A stretch of 64,000 nucleotides of DNA from the NCBI GenBank assembly GCA_036674765.1, contig JARVKI010000084.1, forward strand, positions 124,001 through 188,000, given 5' to 3'. Positions 43,679 to 55,417 of this stretch are shown here, in pieces (position 1 is the first letter of the stretch; each line of letters opens with the position of its first letter). The stretch comes from Seiridium cupressi (Eukaryota; Ascomycota; Sordariomycetes; Amphisphaeriales; Sporocadaceae). A model generated the notes under the pieces. That model was not told the DNA's origin, did not search any database, and was given only the letters and a program-made list of their open reading frames with translations. The translations under genes were made by a program, and so were the position numbers.

Positions 43679-45511
43679 CTATGCCGTGATTGATGCATCA
43701 GCCACGCCACCGGCATCCGTGTTATCTATCTCGACCCTGTTCAGCAACGCGAGACCTTCTACATGCCCTGTCTGGGGGAAGAAATCAAAGCCCCTAAGAC
43801 TCTCGATATCGTATCTGATCTTCTTCTGTCCTGGCGTTGTAGCCCCTCCATCCTCTTCTCCAGTCTCTCCTCTTACCAACATTCCCACGTCCCTGGCCTG
43901 TGTGTGAACATTGCAGCTCACGTAGACTACTCTCTTGGGTCCAAATTGCAGTAGTTGTCGCAGGAAATTGGCATCGCAACCTTTCCGCGGTGGATCCAAG
44001 ATCACGACAGTCTCATCGGCGGGATAGGTGACAGTCTTGAAGAGTTCGCGTGCATCCGCGGATATAAAGTTGGCTTGGGATGCGGACAACCCGTTGGCCT
44101 TCGCATTCCTGCGGGCGGCTTGAATGGCCTTGTCGTCTATGTCAATACCTGTACTACTTTCGAACACTGATGAAAGAGTGATGGTGAACAATCCCGATCC
44201 CGAATAGGCATCGATTAGATACTTGATCGGCTTCGACGAGGAAGCATCTTCAGTCTTTGGTGGCATGACATTTTGGCGAATGTGCTCTGTGAAGACTGGG
44301 AGAATCGAGTTGTTGTTCTGAAAGAAGGAGCCGGCCGAGTTTGTGAAGACGAAATCGTCAATGTACTCCGTCGACGTACCGTTGTTGTCTGTGATGCAGG
44401 TTTTGTAATCGATGTGGGTCTCAGACTCCACTTTGATGGCATTCTCTGGTGACGGGGACCGAGCCCGGGAAGGTGATATGTTCTTGGGCACTCGCTTGGT
44501 GTCTTCGCGTAACAGGATTGTACCTCCCCTTACGTACTTTGCATACTCGACGTCCATCCTGGCTCGCTCTAACTGCATGCCCATCCGTACTGCGTCCGTT
44601 CCGATTGGACAATCCTCAATATCCATAGTCTTGGTGGTCCCCTTGGGCGTGAAACCAACATTTGGGCGGCTTTCGAAGGGTTGTACATTTTTCCTCTTGA
44701 ACCAGCCCTTTGGACCATCAAAATGGGGGGTGAGTTTCGTCCTGTATTCGTACTGCAACGGGCTACCAATCGTATCCTGGATGGCGGGTACTAGCTCGGG
44801 TGGAAGCTGAGAGAAGTTGCGGAATGCCTTCTCCACGATCCGTCTCTTCAACCGGAGTTGCTCAGAGTATTCCAACATCTGGAATTGGCATCCGGAGCAC
44901 TTTGCAAAATACTTGCAATTTATCCTGCTGTCGTCGCGTTTGGGGGATGGCTTGACCACGGAAATGAGATCGGCGACGGTGTAGCCCTCTCTCATGTGAC
45001 GGTACACCTTCACCTTGATCGTGTCACCAGGAACGGTGAAGGGCACGACGTAGACCTGCTTGGAACCCTTCTGCTGAGCTAGGCCATCTCCAGTAGATGA
45101 CAGCTCCACCACATCGACCTCGATCTCACTTCCTTCTTCTGGGAGCGTCTCCTCCGCTGGTGCATCTTCAACCTTGCTTTCCGCCGGAGGTGACGATCTT
45201 TGAGAGGCTAAAAGGGCTTGAATATCAAGACCCAGGACTTCTTCATGAGAGCCGCTCTTCATATCCCTCTCTCGCTTCCTGGCCTTCTTTTTGGACTGCC
45301 CGCCTTGCTTGAACGACCGCTTCCCTCCAGCACGTTGCTGACCTTGCTGTAGGTGGGGCCCATTACTGCTGGTCTCCTGCAAGATTGCAGATGAAGCCAT
45401 GGCTGAAAATGATCTTGTTGCTCGAACAGTGTGGTTTGAATGAATGGAGTGAGCTAGGAGAGACCAGCTCCTAGGAAAAAATTGTGCTGCAAGGGTATGA
45501 GCGAATCGCAT
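43679..45511 (-). CDS. TRM2: tRNA (uracil-5-)-methyltransferase Trm2
   Basis: Intronless. The ATG at 45511 gives 610 residues; the frame is open further but starts with TTG. The first ~37 residues (MRFAHTLAAQFFPRSWSLLA) resemble a mitochondrial presequence, and a second ATG (45400, MASSAIL) could give a nuclear/cytosolic form. A TRAM-like segment (DGLAQQKGSKQVYVVPFTVPGDTIKVKVYRH read in parts), the Cys cluster CKYFAKCSGCQF, YEYRTKLTPHF, the SAM-site YSGSGLFTITL and the catalytic DPPRKGCDANF and YVSCNVHTQARD follow in order. Trm2 makes m5U54 (ribothymidine) in the T loop of tRNA from S-adenosylmethionine. Catalytic Cys is present in YVSCN. Confidence 0.93.
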   Translation of the reverse strand: MRFAHTLAAQFFPRSWSLLAHSIHSNHTVRATRSFSAMASSAILQETSSNGPHLQQGQQRAGGKRSFKQGGQSKKKARKRERDMKSGSHEEVLGLDIQALLASQRSSPPAESKVEDAPAEETLPEEGSEIEVDVVELSSTGDGLAQQKGSKQVYVVPFTVPGDTIKVKVYRHMREGYTVADLISVVKPSPKRDDSRINCKYFAKCSGCQFQMLEYSEQLRLKRRIVEKAFRNFSQLPPELVPAIQDTIGSPLQYEYRTKLTPHFDGPKGWFKRKNVQPFESRPNVGFTPKGTTKTMDIEDCPIGTDAVRMGMQLERARMDVEYAKYVRGGTILLREDTKRVPKNISPSRARSPSPENAIKVESETHIDYKTCITDNNGTSTEYIDDFVFTNSAGSFFQNNNSILPVFTEHIRQNVMPPKTEDASSSKPIKYLIDAYSGSGLFTITLSSVFESSTGIDIDDKAIQAARRNAKANGLSASQANFISADARELFKTVTYPADETVVILDPPRKGCDANFLRQLLQFGPKRVVYVSCNVHTQARDVGMLVRGETGEEDGGATTPGQKKIRYDIESLRGFDFFPQTGHVEGLALLNRVEIDNTDAGGVADASITA

Positions 45512-46138
45512 TGATGATGTTGCATGTAGGGTCACTGAAAGTGGCCGCCTGCAGTGCTGGAAGCTCAAAAATTCGAACGCCCTGAATCCAAAAATTTGGG
45601 AAGAGGCTTTCAATCAGTTGAAGCTGATTGGCCTGTTCCTGCAGGTGGGCACTTGATCTCTGTAGGGTCGTTATCGCAATCTTATCGCTAATCCCGGTCC
45701 CTGCTCGCCGGCGCATCGGCCTCTATCGGCTTCCTGATCGGCATTCCGACTTGCACAACTATCGCGATATCAGGCCCGGCGCACACCATCGTTGTTTCGT
45801 CTTGTGCTCTGCTGCTTTTGCTGCTCGACCCTGCATTTAGCTGGTTATAGTCCAAGTTGACCTGCAACCTCGGTGGCAGCGCAGCAGAGTGCCCAGGTGC
45901 CGGAATTTCAGTCGAGGCATCAGGGCAAATATACTGCCCATCTTGGCTGTGCTTCTTCCAAGGCTAGGCTGTTGAGGCATACTTCTGCTTCATTCGAGTT
46001 GTTGGAAAGCCTTCGTCCTGACTGGTTCATCAGATTCCCAAGCAGCAACCCTTCACCGGGATCCTGGAGACAAGACTCATACTGTAGTCCCGGATTACCA
46101 ATCACGTCGCTGAGAGTAAGAAGCCTAGATAACCTTCG
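45512..46138. other. Divergent promoter region TRM2 / gamma-glutamyltransferase
   Basis: About 630 bp between the start codons. No supported ORF beyond 5' extensions of the neighbours. Confidence 0.35.
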
Positions 46139-47899
46139 ATGAGAGGCTACATGGCTAACATCGAACCAGGAATGCTTAATACATTTCCTCATAGCCTCGT
46201 GCTACTGCTTCTGACTGCTTGGCCGTCACTTGCTAGTGCTAATCCAACATGGCAGTCTGCGCCGAATCAAGATGTTATGCAACACTCCCTATCAGGAAGC
46301 AAGGGAGGCGTCGCGAGTGAGAGCAAGGCATGCAGTGAGATCGGAATTGATCTACTTGCTCGTGGGGGCAACGCAGTGGACGCTTGGATCGGTACTCAGC
46401 TATGCGTTGGTGTTATCGGGATGCAACATTCTGGTATCGGTGGCGGCGGCTTTGCTCTCATTCGGGATCAAGATGGTAATTATACGGTGATAGACTACCG
46501 GGAGACGGCCCCTGCCGCGGCGTTCCAAGACATGTACAAGGGTAACGAGAGAGGTAGCGTCTTCTCCGGTCTCGCGGCTGCTGTGCCTGGAGAGTTGCGT
46601 GGTCTGGAATTGGCTCACCAGCAATTCGGTCGCCTCCCATGGAAGGCTCTTGTACACCCAGCAGCTCATGTTGCACGGAACGGATTCGTTGTCACGGAAG
46701 ATCAAGTCCGTTACATGAATTATGCAATCGCCTTTGCGGGATACAACTTCTTTGAAAAGGACTCTAGTTGGGCAGTTGATTTCGCCCCGAGCGGCGAGCT
46801 GGTCAAACTTGGGGACATCATGACGCGCAAGCGCTATGGCGACGTTCTGGATCTCGTGGCAGACGGCGGTGCCGAGGTGTTCTATACCGGGGCTGTGGCA
46901 AACTACACCATTGCTGCGCTCCAAGCAGACAACGGCACCATGACCCTCGAGGATCTGTCTGATTACGCGGCCATCGTTCGCCAACCCCTGAATACAACCT
47001 ATCGAGGCTATAAGCTCTTCTCGTCGGGCGCTCCTTCATCCGGGGCAGTCTGTCTTAGCACGCTCAAGACCATGGAGGCGTACCCGACTGAAGATACAGC
47101 GCACAAAAATCTCACCCTACACCGTTTCATCGAGTCAATGCGTTTCGCTTACGGAGCCCACCAGCAGCTTGGTGATCCAAGCTACGTAGACGAAGTCGAT
47201 GTCCTAGAGGATGTGATGCTTTCTGCCTCTGGAGCGGCTGCCACTAGAGCACATATCATGGACAATACATCCCAGCCCGTTGAGCACTACCTCGAACACC
47301 CGTATTACACGCAGGAATCCCACGGAACATCGCATATTGTAGCTGTCGACGTAAGTGGGATGGCCGTCTCATCCACCACGACAGTAAACACCCTCTTCGG
47401 CAACATCATGGTGGTCCCCGAGACAGGTGTAATCCTGAACAACGAAATGAACGACTTCTCGATCCCTGGCAAGTCCAATGAGTTCGGCTACGCCCCATCC
47501 CCTGCCAACTTCATCCGGCCTGGTAAGCGGCCGCTCAGTTCCATCACGCCCGTGATCGTTGAGCACCCTAACGGCACTCTGTACGCCACAGTAGGCGCTG
47601 CTGGAGGAAGCCGGATCATTAGCTCAACGACACAGGTCACCTGGAACGTTCTGGAACAGGGCATGAATATGACAGCGGCGATCAAGGAACCGCGCTTCCA
47701 CGACCAGCTCATGCCAAATAGAGTGGCGTTTGAGTACACCTTCAGCAATCAATCGACTGCTAGCATGGCTGACAGAAATCACAACGTCATTTGGGTTGGA
47801 GAGGGTGCGAGCGCTGTCCAAGGTATCAGGATCACGAGCGATGACTTTGAGAGTGTTGGTGAGACCCGTCAGAAGAATAGCGGGGGCTTAAGCTTATAG
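46139..47899 (+). CDS. Gamma-glutamyltransferase (glutathione hydrolase)
   Basis: Intronless, 586 residues from the ATG at 46139. A second ATG at 46172 opens a better signal peptide (MLNTFPHSLVLLLLTAWPSL), so the true start may be there. Family motifs in order: SKGGVASESKACSEIG, GGNAVDAWIGTQLCVGV, SGIGGGGFALI, DYRETAPAAA, AVPGELRGLELAHQQFG, and HGTSHIVAVD, where Thr397 is the residue exposed by self-cleavage and the nucleophile. TVNTLFGN, NNEMNDFS and GKRPLSSITP complete the small subunit. The enzyme cleaves glutathione and gamma-glutamyl bonds outside the cell or in the vacuole. Many N-x-S/T sites support secretion. Confidence 0.93.
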   Translation: MRGYMANIEPGMLNTFPHSLVLLLLTAWPSLASANPTWQSAPNQDVMQHSLSGSKGGVASESKACSEIGIDLLARGGNAVDAWIGTQLCVGVIGMQHSGIGGGGFALIRDQDGNYTVIDYRETAPAAAFQDMYKGNERGSVFSGLAAAVPGELRGLELAHQQFGRLPWKALVHPAAHVARNGFVVTEDQVRYMNYAIAFAGYNFFEKDSSWAVDFAPSGELVKLGDIMTRKRYGDVLDLVADGGAEVFYTGAVANYTIAALQADNGTMTLEDLSDYAAIVRQPLNTTYRGYKLFSSGAPSSGAVCLSTLKTMEAYPTEDTAHKNLTLHRFIESMRFAYGAHQQLGDPSYVDEVDVLEDVMLSASGAAATRAHIMDNTSQPVEHYLEHPYYTQESHGTSHIVAVDVSGMAVSSTTTVNTLFGNIMVVPETGVILNNEMNDFSIPGKSNEFGYAPSPANFIRPGKRPLSSITPVIVEHPNGTLYATVGAAGGSRIISSTTQVTWNVLEQGMNMTAAIKEPRFHDQLMPNRVAFEYTFSNQSTASMADRNHNVIWVGEGASAVQGIRITSDDFESVGETRQKNSGGLSL

Positions 47900-48143
47900 A
47901 TTTGTCCGACGATCAGCTTGAAGTGTTGGTACATAAATTACTTCGACGCAATCTCATGCATGTAAACGAGTTATTTGTATGTCTTGGGACTACTCCGAAA
48001 CTTTAGCATAATCTGAGCATGTTTATAAACAACATATTGTTCATTTTGGTTCCCGAATATTGTCGACCTTGTTCTTTTCTTAATCCTGTATATGCGTAGC
48101 GCCGGTGTTCTGCTCACCACCTCCTAGATGGTGGTATACTCGA

Positions 48144-50387
48144 TTAATCAACCTCCCAAACCTGCGGCGCATCGTTCTCCTCGAGCAGAACTTTCAATGC
48201 CTGTATTGTGACCTCGACAACTTCGGCTCGCCGGCTTTTCTTCGCGCATTCCTTTAATATTTCTATTCCGTTCTCGGCTCTAATCATCTTTCGCACCAGT
48301 TTTCCCGTCTCCCCTTCGCACGATACCAGGTTGTACACTACGAAGACACCTCGATGCCTCAAGTCTTCGCTATCTTCAGCGCATAATCCAAGGATTACCT
48401 GTACACCACGATCACGGTGCATGATGGATTTAACCACGGGTTCGTAGGATGTCAGGGATGCAAGAGCGCCACCTGCAGCACTCCTAGTGCCTTCATCTTC
48501 CGCGTCGGCAAGCGCAAGGAGGATGTGTAGCCGGTTCCTTGCTTGAGGTGTGTCGTCTGCATAGAGCTGGATGCCTTCAGCACATTGGACCAAGTTGCAG
48601 ATGAGCTCGACAGCAGCCTTCGAGACCATGTTGTTAGAGTTCAAAAGTTGCTCCTCAATTTCAGGCCAGGCGGTACGGATAATGGTGCCTCGACTGTCAT
48701 CGTCGGTCGAAGCGAGATTTGTCAGAGCCATCAAGGCCTCGAATGTTGGGAGCAAATCCCGTGTTTCTGCCGCGGGATCCTGTGGAATTATCGAAAGTAG
48801 GGGACGAATTGCCGTGTGTTGTGGACGTGCGCGAGTACCACCGAAAACAAGTGCCGGATTGGTACTGATCAGTATCCGCGCCAGGGCTTGTGCCGCTGTT
48901 CTTTTTGCAGGCCCTTCTGTATCCGGAAGGGCTGTCCAGGCTGCGATAAGGAGGTTGACAGCCCCTTGTTGGGCCAATTGACCCCGAATGGATGTAGTGA
49001 CTGAAAGTGCGTAGATGATAGATATGATTATGGAGAGCGAGGCGATAGACCCGTTCCGACTGTGCGTGACCAGGACGGGCACCAGTTGAGCTTCGAATAC
49101 TGCCTTGCACCGAGCCCCGACGTGTGACTCGTCGTTGAGAGGATTGGGCGAGTCTAGCTTCCCGCCAGCGTTGGCATATGCTTTCAGCTGACTCATCTTC
49201 TTCTCCTCTTCCGTTTGTGCTGGTCGATAGCGGGTAATGTTGAGAAATATGCTCAAAACACCGTATGTGAGTGGCGACTTGGGGGTGGCGTCAGCCAGTA
49301 TCTTGACCAGGTTCTTTAATAGCTGCTGGTTGTGTGCGACCTCTTCCCTCACGGTTGGCTGGATCGTTGCGTATGCCAAACCCTCCACCGAATGGTCCTT
49401 GCCGTGCTCTACATCTGTTAGTAACATAGTCGTAAATTTCTTGGAGAGGTCTTCAATGCTCGTAGTAGCGGGCGTGATCCTCTCCTTTCCCACTTCGCCG
49501 GTTGGTGGTTGATCTGTTGTCGGTACTGCCTGGTATCCTCAGGTCAGTCAGTCATTCCCTTCCCTCGTTCAAATCCAATGCAGGTGCTCAAAGACTGGTG
49601 ATGCGACTGGGAGCTGCAGTGTGCCTACCCTCAGTTTGGCTAAGATGACGGCGGCCAAGTTCTGTACGACCTCCGAATGTCGCTTCATGGCAATGGAACC
49701 TTGGGCACCCTCAACCCCGGTATCAGCAGAGTGAACGGCGTGCGCAAGTTCCAGGTCCTGGTCCACGATCTCCTCAAGCCACTCGGTGCAATACTTCGCA
49801 ATCGACTCCCGGCAAAGTGAATTCATGGCGGCAGCGTTTAGCATCTCCAAGCATGCTGTCTCGACTTTTCTGCTCTTCCACTTTCGTCGCATGAGAGGAC
49901 CAAGGCTGGGCAAGAACCCCTCGGTAAGGAACATCTCAGAGACCATGTCCGGCGCAATAGGAAATATGGACGAGGCGACGCAGAAGGCGACAATGTAGTC
50001 GTCGTAGGTGCCGCGCTTGACTCTGTCAAAGAAGAATCGCGTCAGAGATTTTGGGCCATCGTTTCCTGCAGCTTTGAGATAGGCAGAGGTGGCTAATATG
50101 GCGTGGCCGCGGACGGGGTTGCTTTGTCTCATGTCCAAATAGCTGAAGAGGGTGTCGACACAAACATCGTCAATGATGGTGCAGACGGACTTGTAGGACT
50201 TGTCCTTCTTGACGGCCTCTATATCCTTGTTCAGCAGCGCCGTGAGAAGGTCGAGGGCTTGACATGTGTCGTCATCTTCCTGGCCGCCCTCCATCAGTTG
50301 GGCGAGGATGAGTTGAGCTTGGTCGACACTATCCAGCTTGGCCATCGCCTCCTTATCGGAAGTGATGACGATGGGTGTCTCATCCAT
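48144..50387 (-). CDS. she4: UNC-45/Cro1/She4 myosin chaperone
   Basis: Two exons, 49629-50387 and 48144-49529 (GTAGGC...ACCAG, phase 0), encode 714 residues starting MDETPIVITSDKEAM. The protein is almost wholly helical with Armadillo-like repeats. LRHRGVFVVYNLVSCEGE, AAVELICNLVQCAEG and the middle segment match the UCS domain of fungal She4/Cro1 (about residues 350-714). The central domain begins near residue 80. The family folds and stabilises class I, II and V myosin heads. As in other fungi, the TPR domain of animal UNC-45 is absent. The ORF is open upstream to 50540, but the first Met matching the family start is chosen. Confidence 0.87.
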
Positions 50388-51817
50388 ATTTTCCAAGTTG
50401 CTGGTTATCCCGAGTATAATAGAGATTTGAAGATAGAAGATACCCAAAACCTGAGCCAGAAGATATGTGTCCAATATAGTGGCCAATATTATGGCCGGGC
50501 CAATTGAGGTTGCTGCACCACTTTTACAGGCCGGTGCCACAGAAAGAGACTGTAGAAGCTGTATTCCGGTGAGTGTCCCTGAAGAGCAAGTTTTATTGTG
50601 AACAGAGGCAAAGTCCTTTGTAGGCAGACGAACCGGACTTAGGAGTTAATATGCTCGAAAGAAGTGTAAGGACAAACAGGTTGGGTGCCTTTCAGAGATA
50701 TGTCAGACGACGCAAGATGGAAAGTCTGCCGGGCTCGTGAGCTAGTTGAGCTACAGAGTGCGGAATGCAGCAGTGATGGGGAGATTTGGTTGGTCGACCA
50801 GCTGCTCTGATTGAGTAGTTTGCACTCCGGGAAGTGTTCACAAGGGCTTAGAATAGGGCATCACCTTGGAGGAAAAAGGCAAGAGGGCGGGTCGTCATTC
50901 GCCAGAAGGATGCGGCACCCTGTGTACAAGGCGTGGGCGGCCTGAGGTGATTCGACGACGGAAGCGCGGGGATATGAGTGATGGCGTACGAGGGGTGCTG
51001 GTGCATTACCTGCAGTACGACCATAGGGAGTGTGGTCGGAGTATTTGGTCAATGACTGGGGAAAACGACATGGGGGATACAATAAGCCTCAAGGTCGTCG
51101 ACGCTGCGTACTGCCATGCCATATGTCGTGGTGTGGTTGTCATTCGGCCCCGGACAGACCCTACATTAGACTGCCACTGCTGCTGCCCCTCATTTTCCGG
51201 CTGCCCAGGCTGGTGGGCATCTTCTCAGCTTGGAGGGGTCAAGGTTGTCCTGAGGTCCATGCAATGCCAGTGCAACATCCCGGCTGGGATGGGACCGACA
51301 TTCTCACCAATTTACATACGGTGCTACTGCTCAATTGTGGCAAATACAAATCTCAAGCCGTATAGTATCTTGCTAGAATATACTCTGTCTGTTTGTTCAC
51401 TACAAATGTGCTAGGTTCGACCGTAACGCCATGACTGACTCCCAAGCTTATTTGGACATGGGCCATTGAATTAGGCAGTGACGTAGCACCAAAAGTCCCC
51501 CGGACCTGGAAGCTTCCAGCATCTATCCACTGTAGGCTGCAGCTCTAGTGGACCCATTAGCGCCGGCAGAAGGTCAAAGCTCGCGGAATCTACGAGGTGA
51601 GCTCGGTGAAGGGACTGACAACTCCGATCCCTCTGAGCCACCACCATTCCAACACATTGATCCACCGCCAGACGCGAAATGCCAATGGACGATACTCAAC
51701 TGGCAAGAACAGGCTCATGACCAGAAATACTCGAAAACTTCGTCCGTAGCGGCTGGTCACGCTCAAAATCTTCGGAGCGCTGGCCCTCCCCTTATTTGGC
51801 ATCTCCCTTCCGCAACC
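50388..51817. other. Divergent intergenic region She4 / TFB4
   Basis: About 1.4 kb. A 182-codon plus-strand ORF (50866-51414) is Cys/Trp-rich without family resemblance and is not called. The frame of TFB4 is open upstream from 51548 but lacks ATG. Confidence 0.4.
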
Positions 51818-52915
51818 ATGAACGGCATCGACGGCTCGGCGCATTATGAAGTAGAGGCGACAGGCCAAACACCATCGCTTCTCACCCTCATAGTCGACAC
51901 GAACCCACGCGCATGGGCTGCCCTCGAAGATACTCTACCTTTTTCCAAGGCTGTGGCCAACATCCTGGTCTTCGTCAATGCTCATTTGGCCTTCGGCAAT
52001 GACAACCAGGTCGCCATCCTCGCAGCCCACTCGAACCGAGCCGTCTGGCTGTACCCGAAACCGCCTAGAGATGGAGACCGAGATGGGGATATTGAGATGT
52101 CTGGGACGAATGGGCAAAACGGGGAGACGGGAGCTATGACCTCGGCGAACAAATACCCCCAGTTTGCCTCCATCGAGTCCTCAATTCTTTCATCGTTGCG
52201 GTCACTCATAACAGAGACCGACACATCCGACTTGACGTCCACCACTCTCGTCGCTGGTGCCCTGACTACAGCTCTGGCATACATCCACAAGGCCTCACTG
52301 GCCTATGCGCCGCCGAAACAGTCCACCGACCCTGCCAACCCGACAGCACCATCGGCAGCACCACAGAACCCGACCTTGCATGCGAGGATACTAGTCATCT
52401 CAGTCTCGGACTCTGAGCCGGCACAGTATATAGCAACTATGAATGCCGTGTTCGCCGCATCACATGCCCGGATACCCATCGACACGCTCTCTGTCTCGCC
52501 TCACGCCACACCAACCTTCCTTCAACAAGCCGCATTCATCACGAGCGGTTCCTACTTGTCATGCGCCTCAAACCCGTCCGGACTCCTCTCCTACCTCATG
52601 TTCGGTTTCCTGCCGGATGCTGAATCACGCACCCACTTGGTCACGCCGACGCAAGACTCCGTCGACTTCCGAGCTGCATGTTTCTGTCATAGGAAGGTCA
52701 TCGACAAGGGATTCGTCTGCAGTATTTGTCTGAGCATCTTCTGTGAGGTGCCCGAGGGAGCCGAGTGTTTGACCTGCGGGACAAAACTAGCCCTGGGCAA
52801 GTACGGCGCGAAACCGGTGGTGGTGGTTCGCAAGAAGAAGAAAAAGAAGAGGATCAACGGCCTGACGGGGAGAGAGGAAACGGGTAGTGCCGCTGGTACC
52901 CCCCTGCCAGTATGA
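51818..52915 (+). CDS. TFB4: TFIIH subunit Tfb4 (p34)
   Basis: Intronless, 365 residues from the ATG at 51818 (MNGIDGSAHYEVEATGQTPS). A von Willebrand A-like fold starts at PSLLTLIVDTNPRAWAAL, with FVNAHLAFGNDNQVAILAAH, typical of p34. The C-terminal zinc domain has CFCHRKVIDKGFVCSICLSIFCEVPEGAECLTCGTKL (positions 52678-52790, eight Cys). The tail is Lys-rich (KKKKKKR). Tfb4 pairs with Ssl1 (p44) in the TFIIH core for transcription initiation and nucleotide excision repair. A fungal Asp/Gly-rich insert sits after WLYPKPPRD. Confidence 0.95.
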   Translation: MNGIDGSAHYEVEATGQTPSLLTLIVDTNPRAWAALEDTLPFSKAVANILVFVNAHLAFGNDNQVAILAAHSNRAVWLYPKPPRDGDRDGDIEMSGTNGQNGETGAMTSANKYPQFASIESSILSSLRSLITETDTSDLTSTTLVAGALTTALAYIHKASLAYAPPKQSTDPANPTAPSAAPQNPTLHARILVISVSDSEPAQYIATMNAVFAASHARIPIDTLSVSPHATPTFLQQAAFITSGSYLSCASNPSGLLSYLMFGFLPDAESRTHLVTPTQDSVDFRAACFCHRKVIDKGFVCSICLSIFCEVPEGAECLTCGTKLALGKYGAKPVVVVRKKKKKKRINGLTGREETGSAAGTPLPV

Positions 52916-53396
52916 TGATCCGGGTGTAGCGATATACAATTTGGTGAATAAAATGGCGTTCGGGGCATACCACTTGGGGTTCATATTGTATTACTGGGCG
53001 ATCTGGAGATAGTCTGCTCACGATGAGACACATTTCTGATCAATTTTATTGTGGTCAAAGCAGCCTCGTATTGTGCTGATCAGTCTATTTTGGCCTATGT
53101 GTTTTCCTCTGAAGGACTGCGATTGGCATCGCATACGACTGCATCCATCTATGATCTGTGATAAGTACGAGGCAGGGTTTTTGGATAGTACACAGAATGA
53201 CCCGCAATCTGAACCCACGGTAGCTAGAGAGAAGTGAAAGAAAGCCGCCGAATTAAGGTATGGTATAAACGCCATCAGATCATGAGTGACACGAATGGTG
53301 GCATCGCACATCAAGCTGTGCATGGCCGAAAGTCACCCAAATACCGGTTTGGTCGCGCCGGTGGACGGTAGCGATCAAACCAATTCGGAACAAGTT
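52916..53396. other. Convergent 3' flanks TFB4 / taspase-like gene
   Basis: No ORF of note. Confidence 0.4.
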
Positions 53397-55417
53397 TCAA
53401 TGCAGATTGATCTTCCGTGCTCCCTGAGCCACACCTTCTTTCCCTTCTTCGAGTCGGCTCATGACGCAATGCGGATTGCGGTCAGTACTAGACATGCTTG
53501 CCAGGGCGAAGCTATCCGTGTTGTGGGCAAAGTGCAGATAGTAACCTCTTTCCGTCTGCTTAATTGCCATTGCACCGATGGCGCTGGCTGAAGGCGACTG
53601 GAGAACACCGGGGTGGTTCTGGAAGTCATGTACGATGAAGCTCTCCATGATGGCAGTCTCGTCGTATTCGCTTACATCTTGGCCGTTGGTTCCGCGCTTA
53701 GTATTCTGGTACAGACGCTCCGCGCATCTTTGGGAAGCCTGAGTAATTGCCATGTGTTCGCCGGTGCCACTTGTGACAACTGCCACCGCCTTCCACTCAA
53801 AGTCGTCGGAATCCTGGGCGGCGTCCTTGGGCTTGTCTTTTGAGGCCGGGGCTTGAGTCCTGTCGAAGCCGGGAATGAGGGCCGTCCCGATGCCAATAAG
53901 AGCAGCAGGACCAACCCGACCGCGATGTTTCATGCCTATGCCGCCAGAAGACGAGCCAGCGGCCATGTTTCCCCACTGGTCGATAGCAATGGCACCGACC
54001 GTGTCCATAATCCTGTCTTCGTTCTCACGGTACTCTAGATCATGTGGAGGACTGTTGGGGTGAGCTGAATCAGGGACAGGTGAGTTGGGTGAGCTGGCTC
54101 TATCGCCCGTGTCCATCTCGTCATTCGCGTCGTCTCCCTTACCATCTTTGTGCCGCGGCTTCTTCGAGGCCGGTGATCCAGGGTTAGATGGTCTAGGAGG
54201 GGTAAAGGCACCCAGGAAGCTCAAAGGACTCCGTTCAGTAGGCACTCTTGGTGATTCTCTAGTGCTAGGACTAGGTGCTGTGCTCTGCCATGGTGCCTCT
54301 GATTTGAGGGCGCTGCCTGTTTGCACTGGCGGGCTATTTGCCACCGGCGTGATGGGTTGGCCTGGAGAATCTGGCTGCCCTTCGTTCCACGTGCCGGTCT
54401 TGATGGCAATGGTGTGATCTCGCTTGTCATGACCCTTCTCAAAAGCTTCGGGCGTCATGGGTCTGGCTTCAGCGCTTAGGTTTGTGGGGCCCTTGGTATT
54501 CTCTGCGAGTTTCAAATCTTTCTTCCATCTCTCCCAGCGGTCTTGTGCATTCTTGGAAACAAGCCAGTTGTTTGGCACCAGATTCATCCCATGCTCAGTG
54601 GCAAATTCCTTGGCACCCTTACCGACAAGGAGGTTGGGGGCTACTCTACGTAGACTGAGTGCTTTATGACCCTCCACGAGGATCATCTTAGCTAGACTTA
54701 TCGGGTTCTTGATATCTGGCTGTCGTTAGCAAGGTGCGAGAGGTACATGATGATCACGAGCTTACGAGGTGTGGCACCGCATGCTCCGCTGCTACCGAAG
54801 TGATCAACAATAGTGGCGTCACATTCCACTGTTCCATCGATGGCTAGATTACTTCCAAAACCGGCATTGGTGATCTCTCTATCTTCAAGCACCCTGATAG
54901 CTATCTCGACACCTTCGACTGCTGGCACACCCATCCTGAGTAGCTTCATGGCAGCACGTGCGGCGCTGTGTCGAGTTAGTCAGGTATCGTATGTAGCTTT
55001 CTAATATTATATGGTCACTTACTCGCTACAAGCATCCAGATGGAGTCTCTCGTTGGCTATGCTGTGATATCCAGCACCGGCATGGATGAAAATTGCCGCA
55101 ACATGAGGTTTGGCACGTCCATTGCGTTCATTAGAACCATCGAGCCACCATGTCTGCTCATCATCTCGAAACCATTCGGGTATGTCGACGCCGGGAGGAA
55201 AGATAGGCGCGTCAATATCTTCGTCATACTCGCGTTCTCGGCCGGGTTCTGACATATCGGTATCGGCGCCAATTGTTGGCTCAGATGGTGCAGTTTGCTG
55301 CCGAGTTGGGCTAGAAGAGTCTTTCTGAAACTTTCTTTTCCCAAGAAATGACTTGAAGGCGTGAATACGGGCTTTGGCTTTGGAGGAAGAGGAGTCTTCC
55401 TCGTCGCGGTGCAACAT
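53397..55417 (-). CDS. Taspase-like threonine aspartase (asparaginase-2 Ntn hydrolase)
   Basis: Three exons (55023-55417, 54766-54965, 53397-54715; phases 2 and 1) encode 637 residues. After a ~100-residue low-complexity N-terminus, AAIFIHAGAGYHS opens the Ntn fold; DREITNAGFGSNLAIDGTVECDA and GATPHIKNPISLAK follow. The autocleavage site is IMDTVGAIAIDQWGN, where Thr437 becomes the N-terminal nucleophile; GSSSGGIGMK is the substrate loop. Between KNPISL... and the nucleophile lies a Ser/Pro-rich insert of more than 100 residues, far longer than in plain asparaginases and more like taspase1. Taspase1 cleaves nuclear proteins after Asp; the fungal substrate is unknown. Divergent from ARP3. Confidence 0.87.

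Noticed and set aside
50866..51414. 182-codon plus-strand ORF between She4 and TFB4
   Set aside because: Cys/Trp-rich without any domain and overlapped by other ORFs; likely chance.
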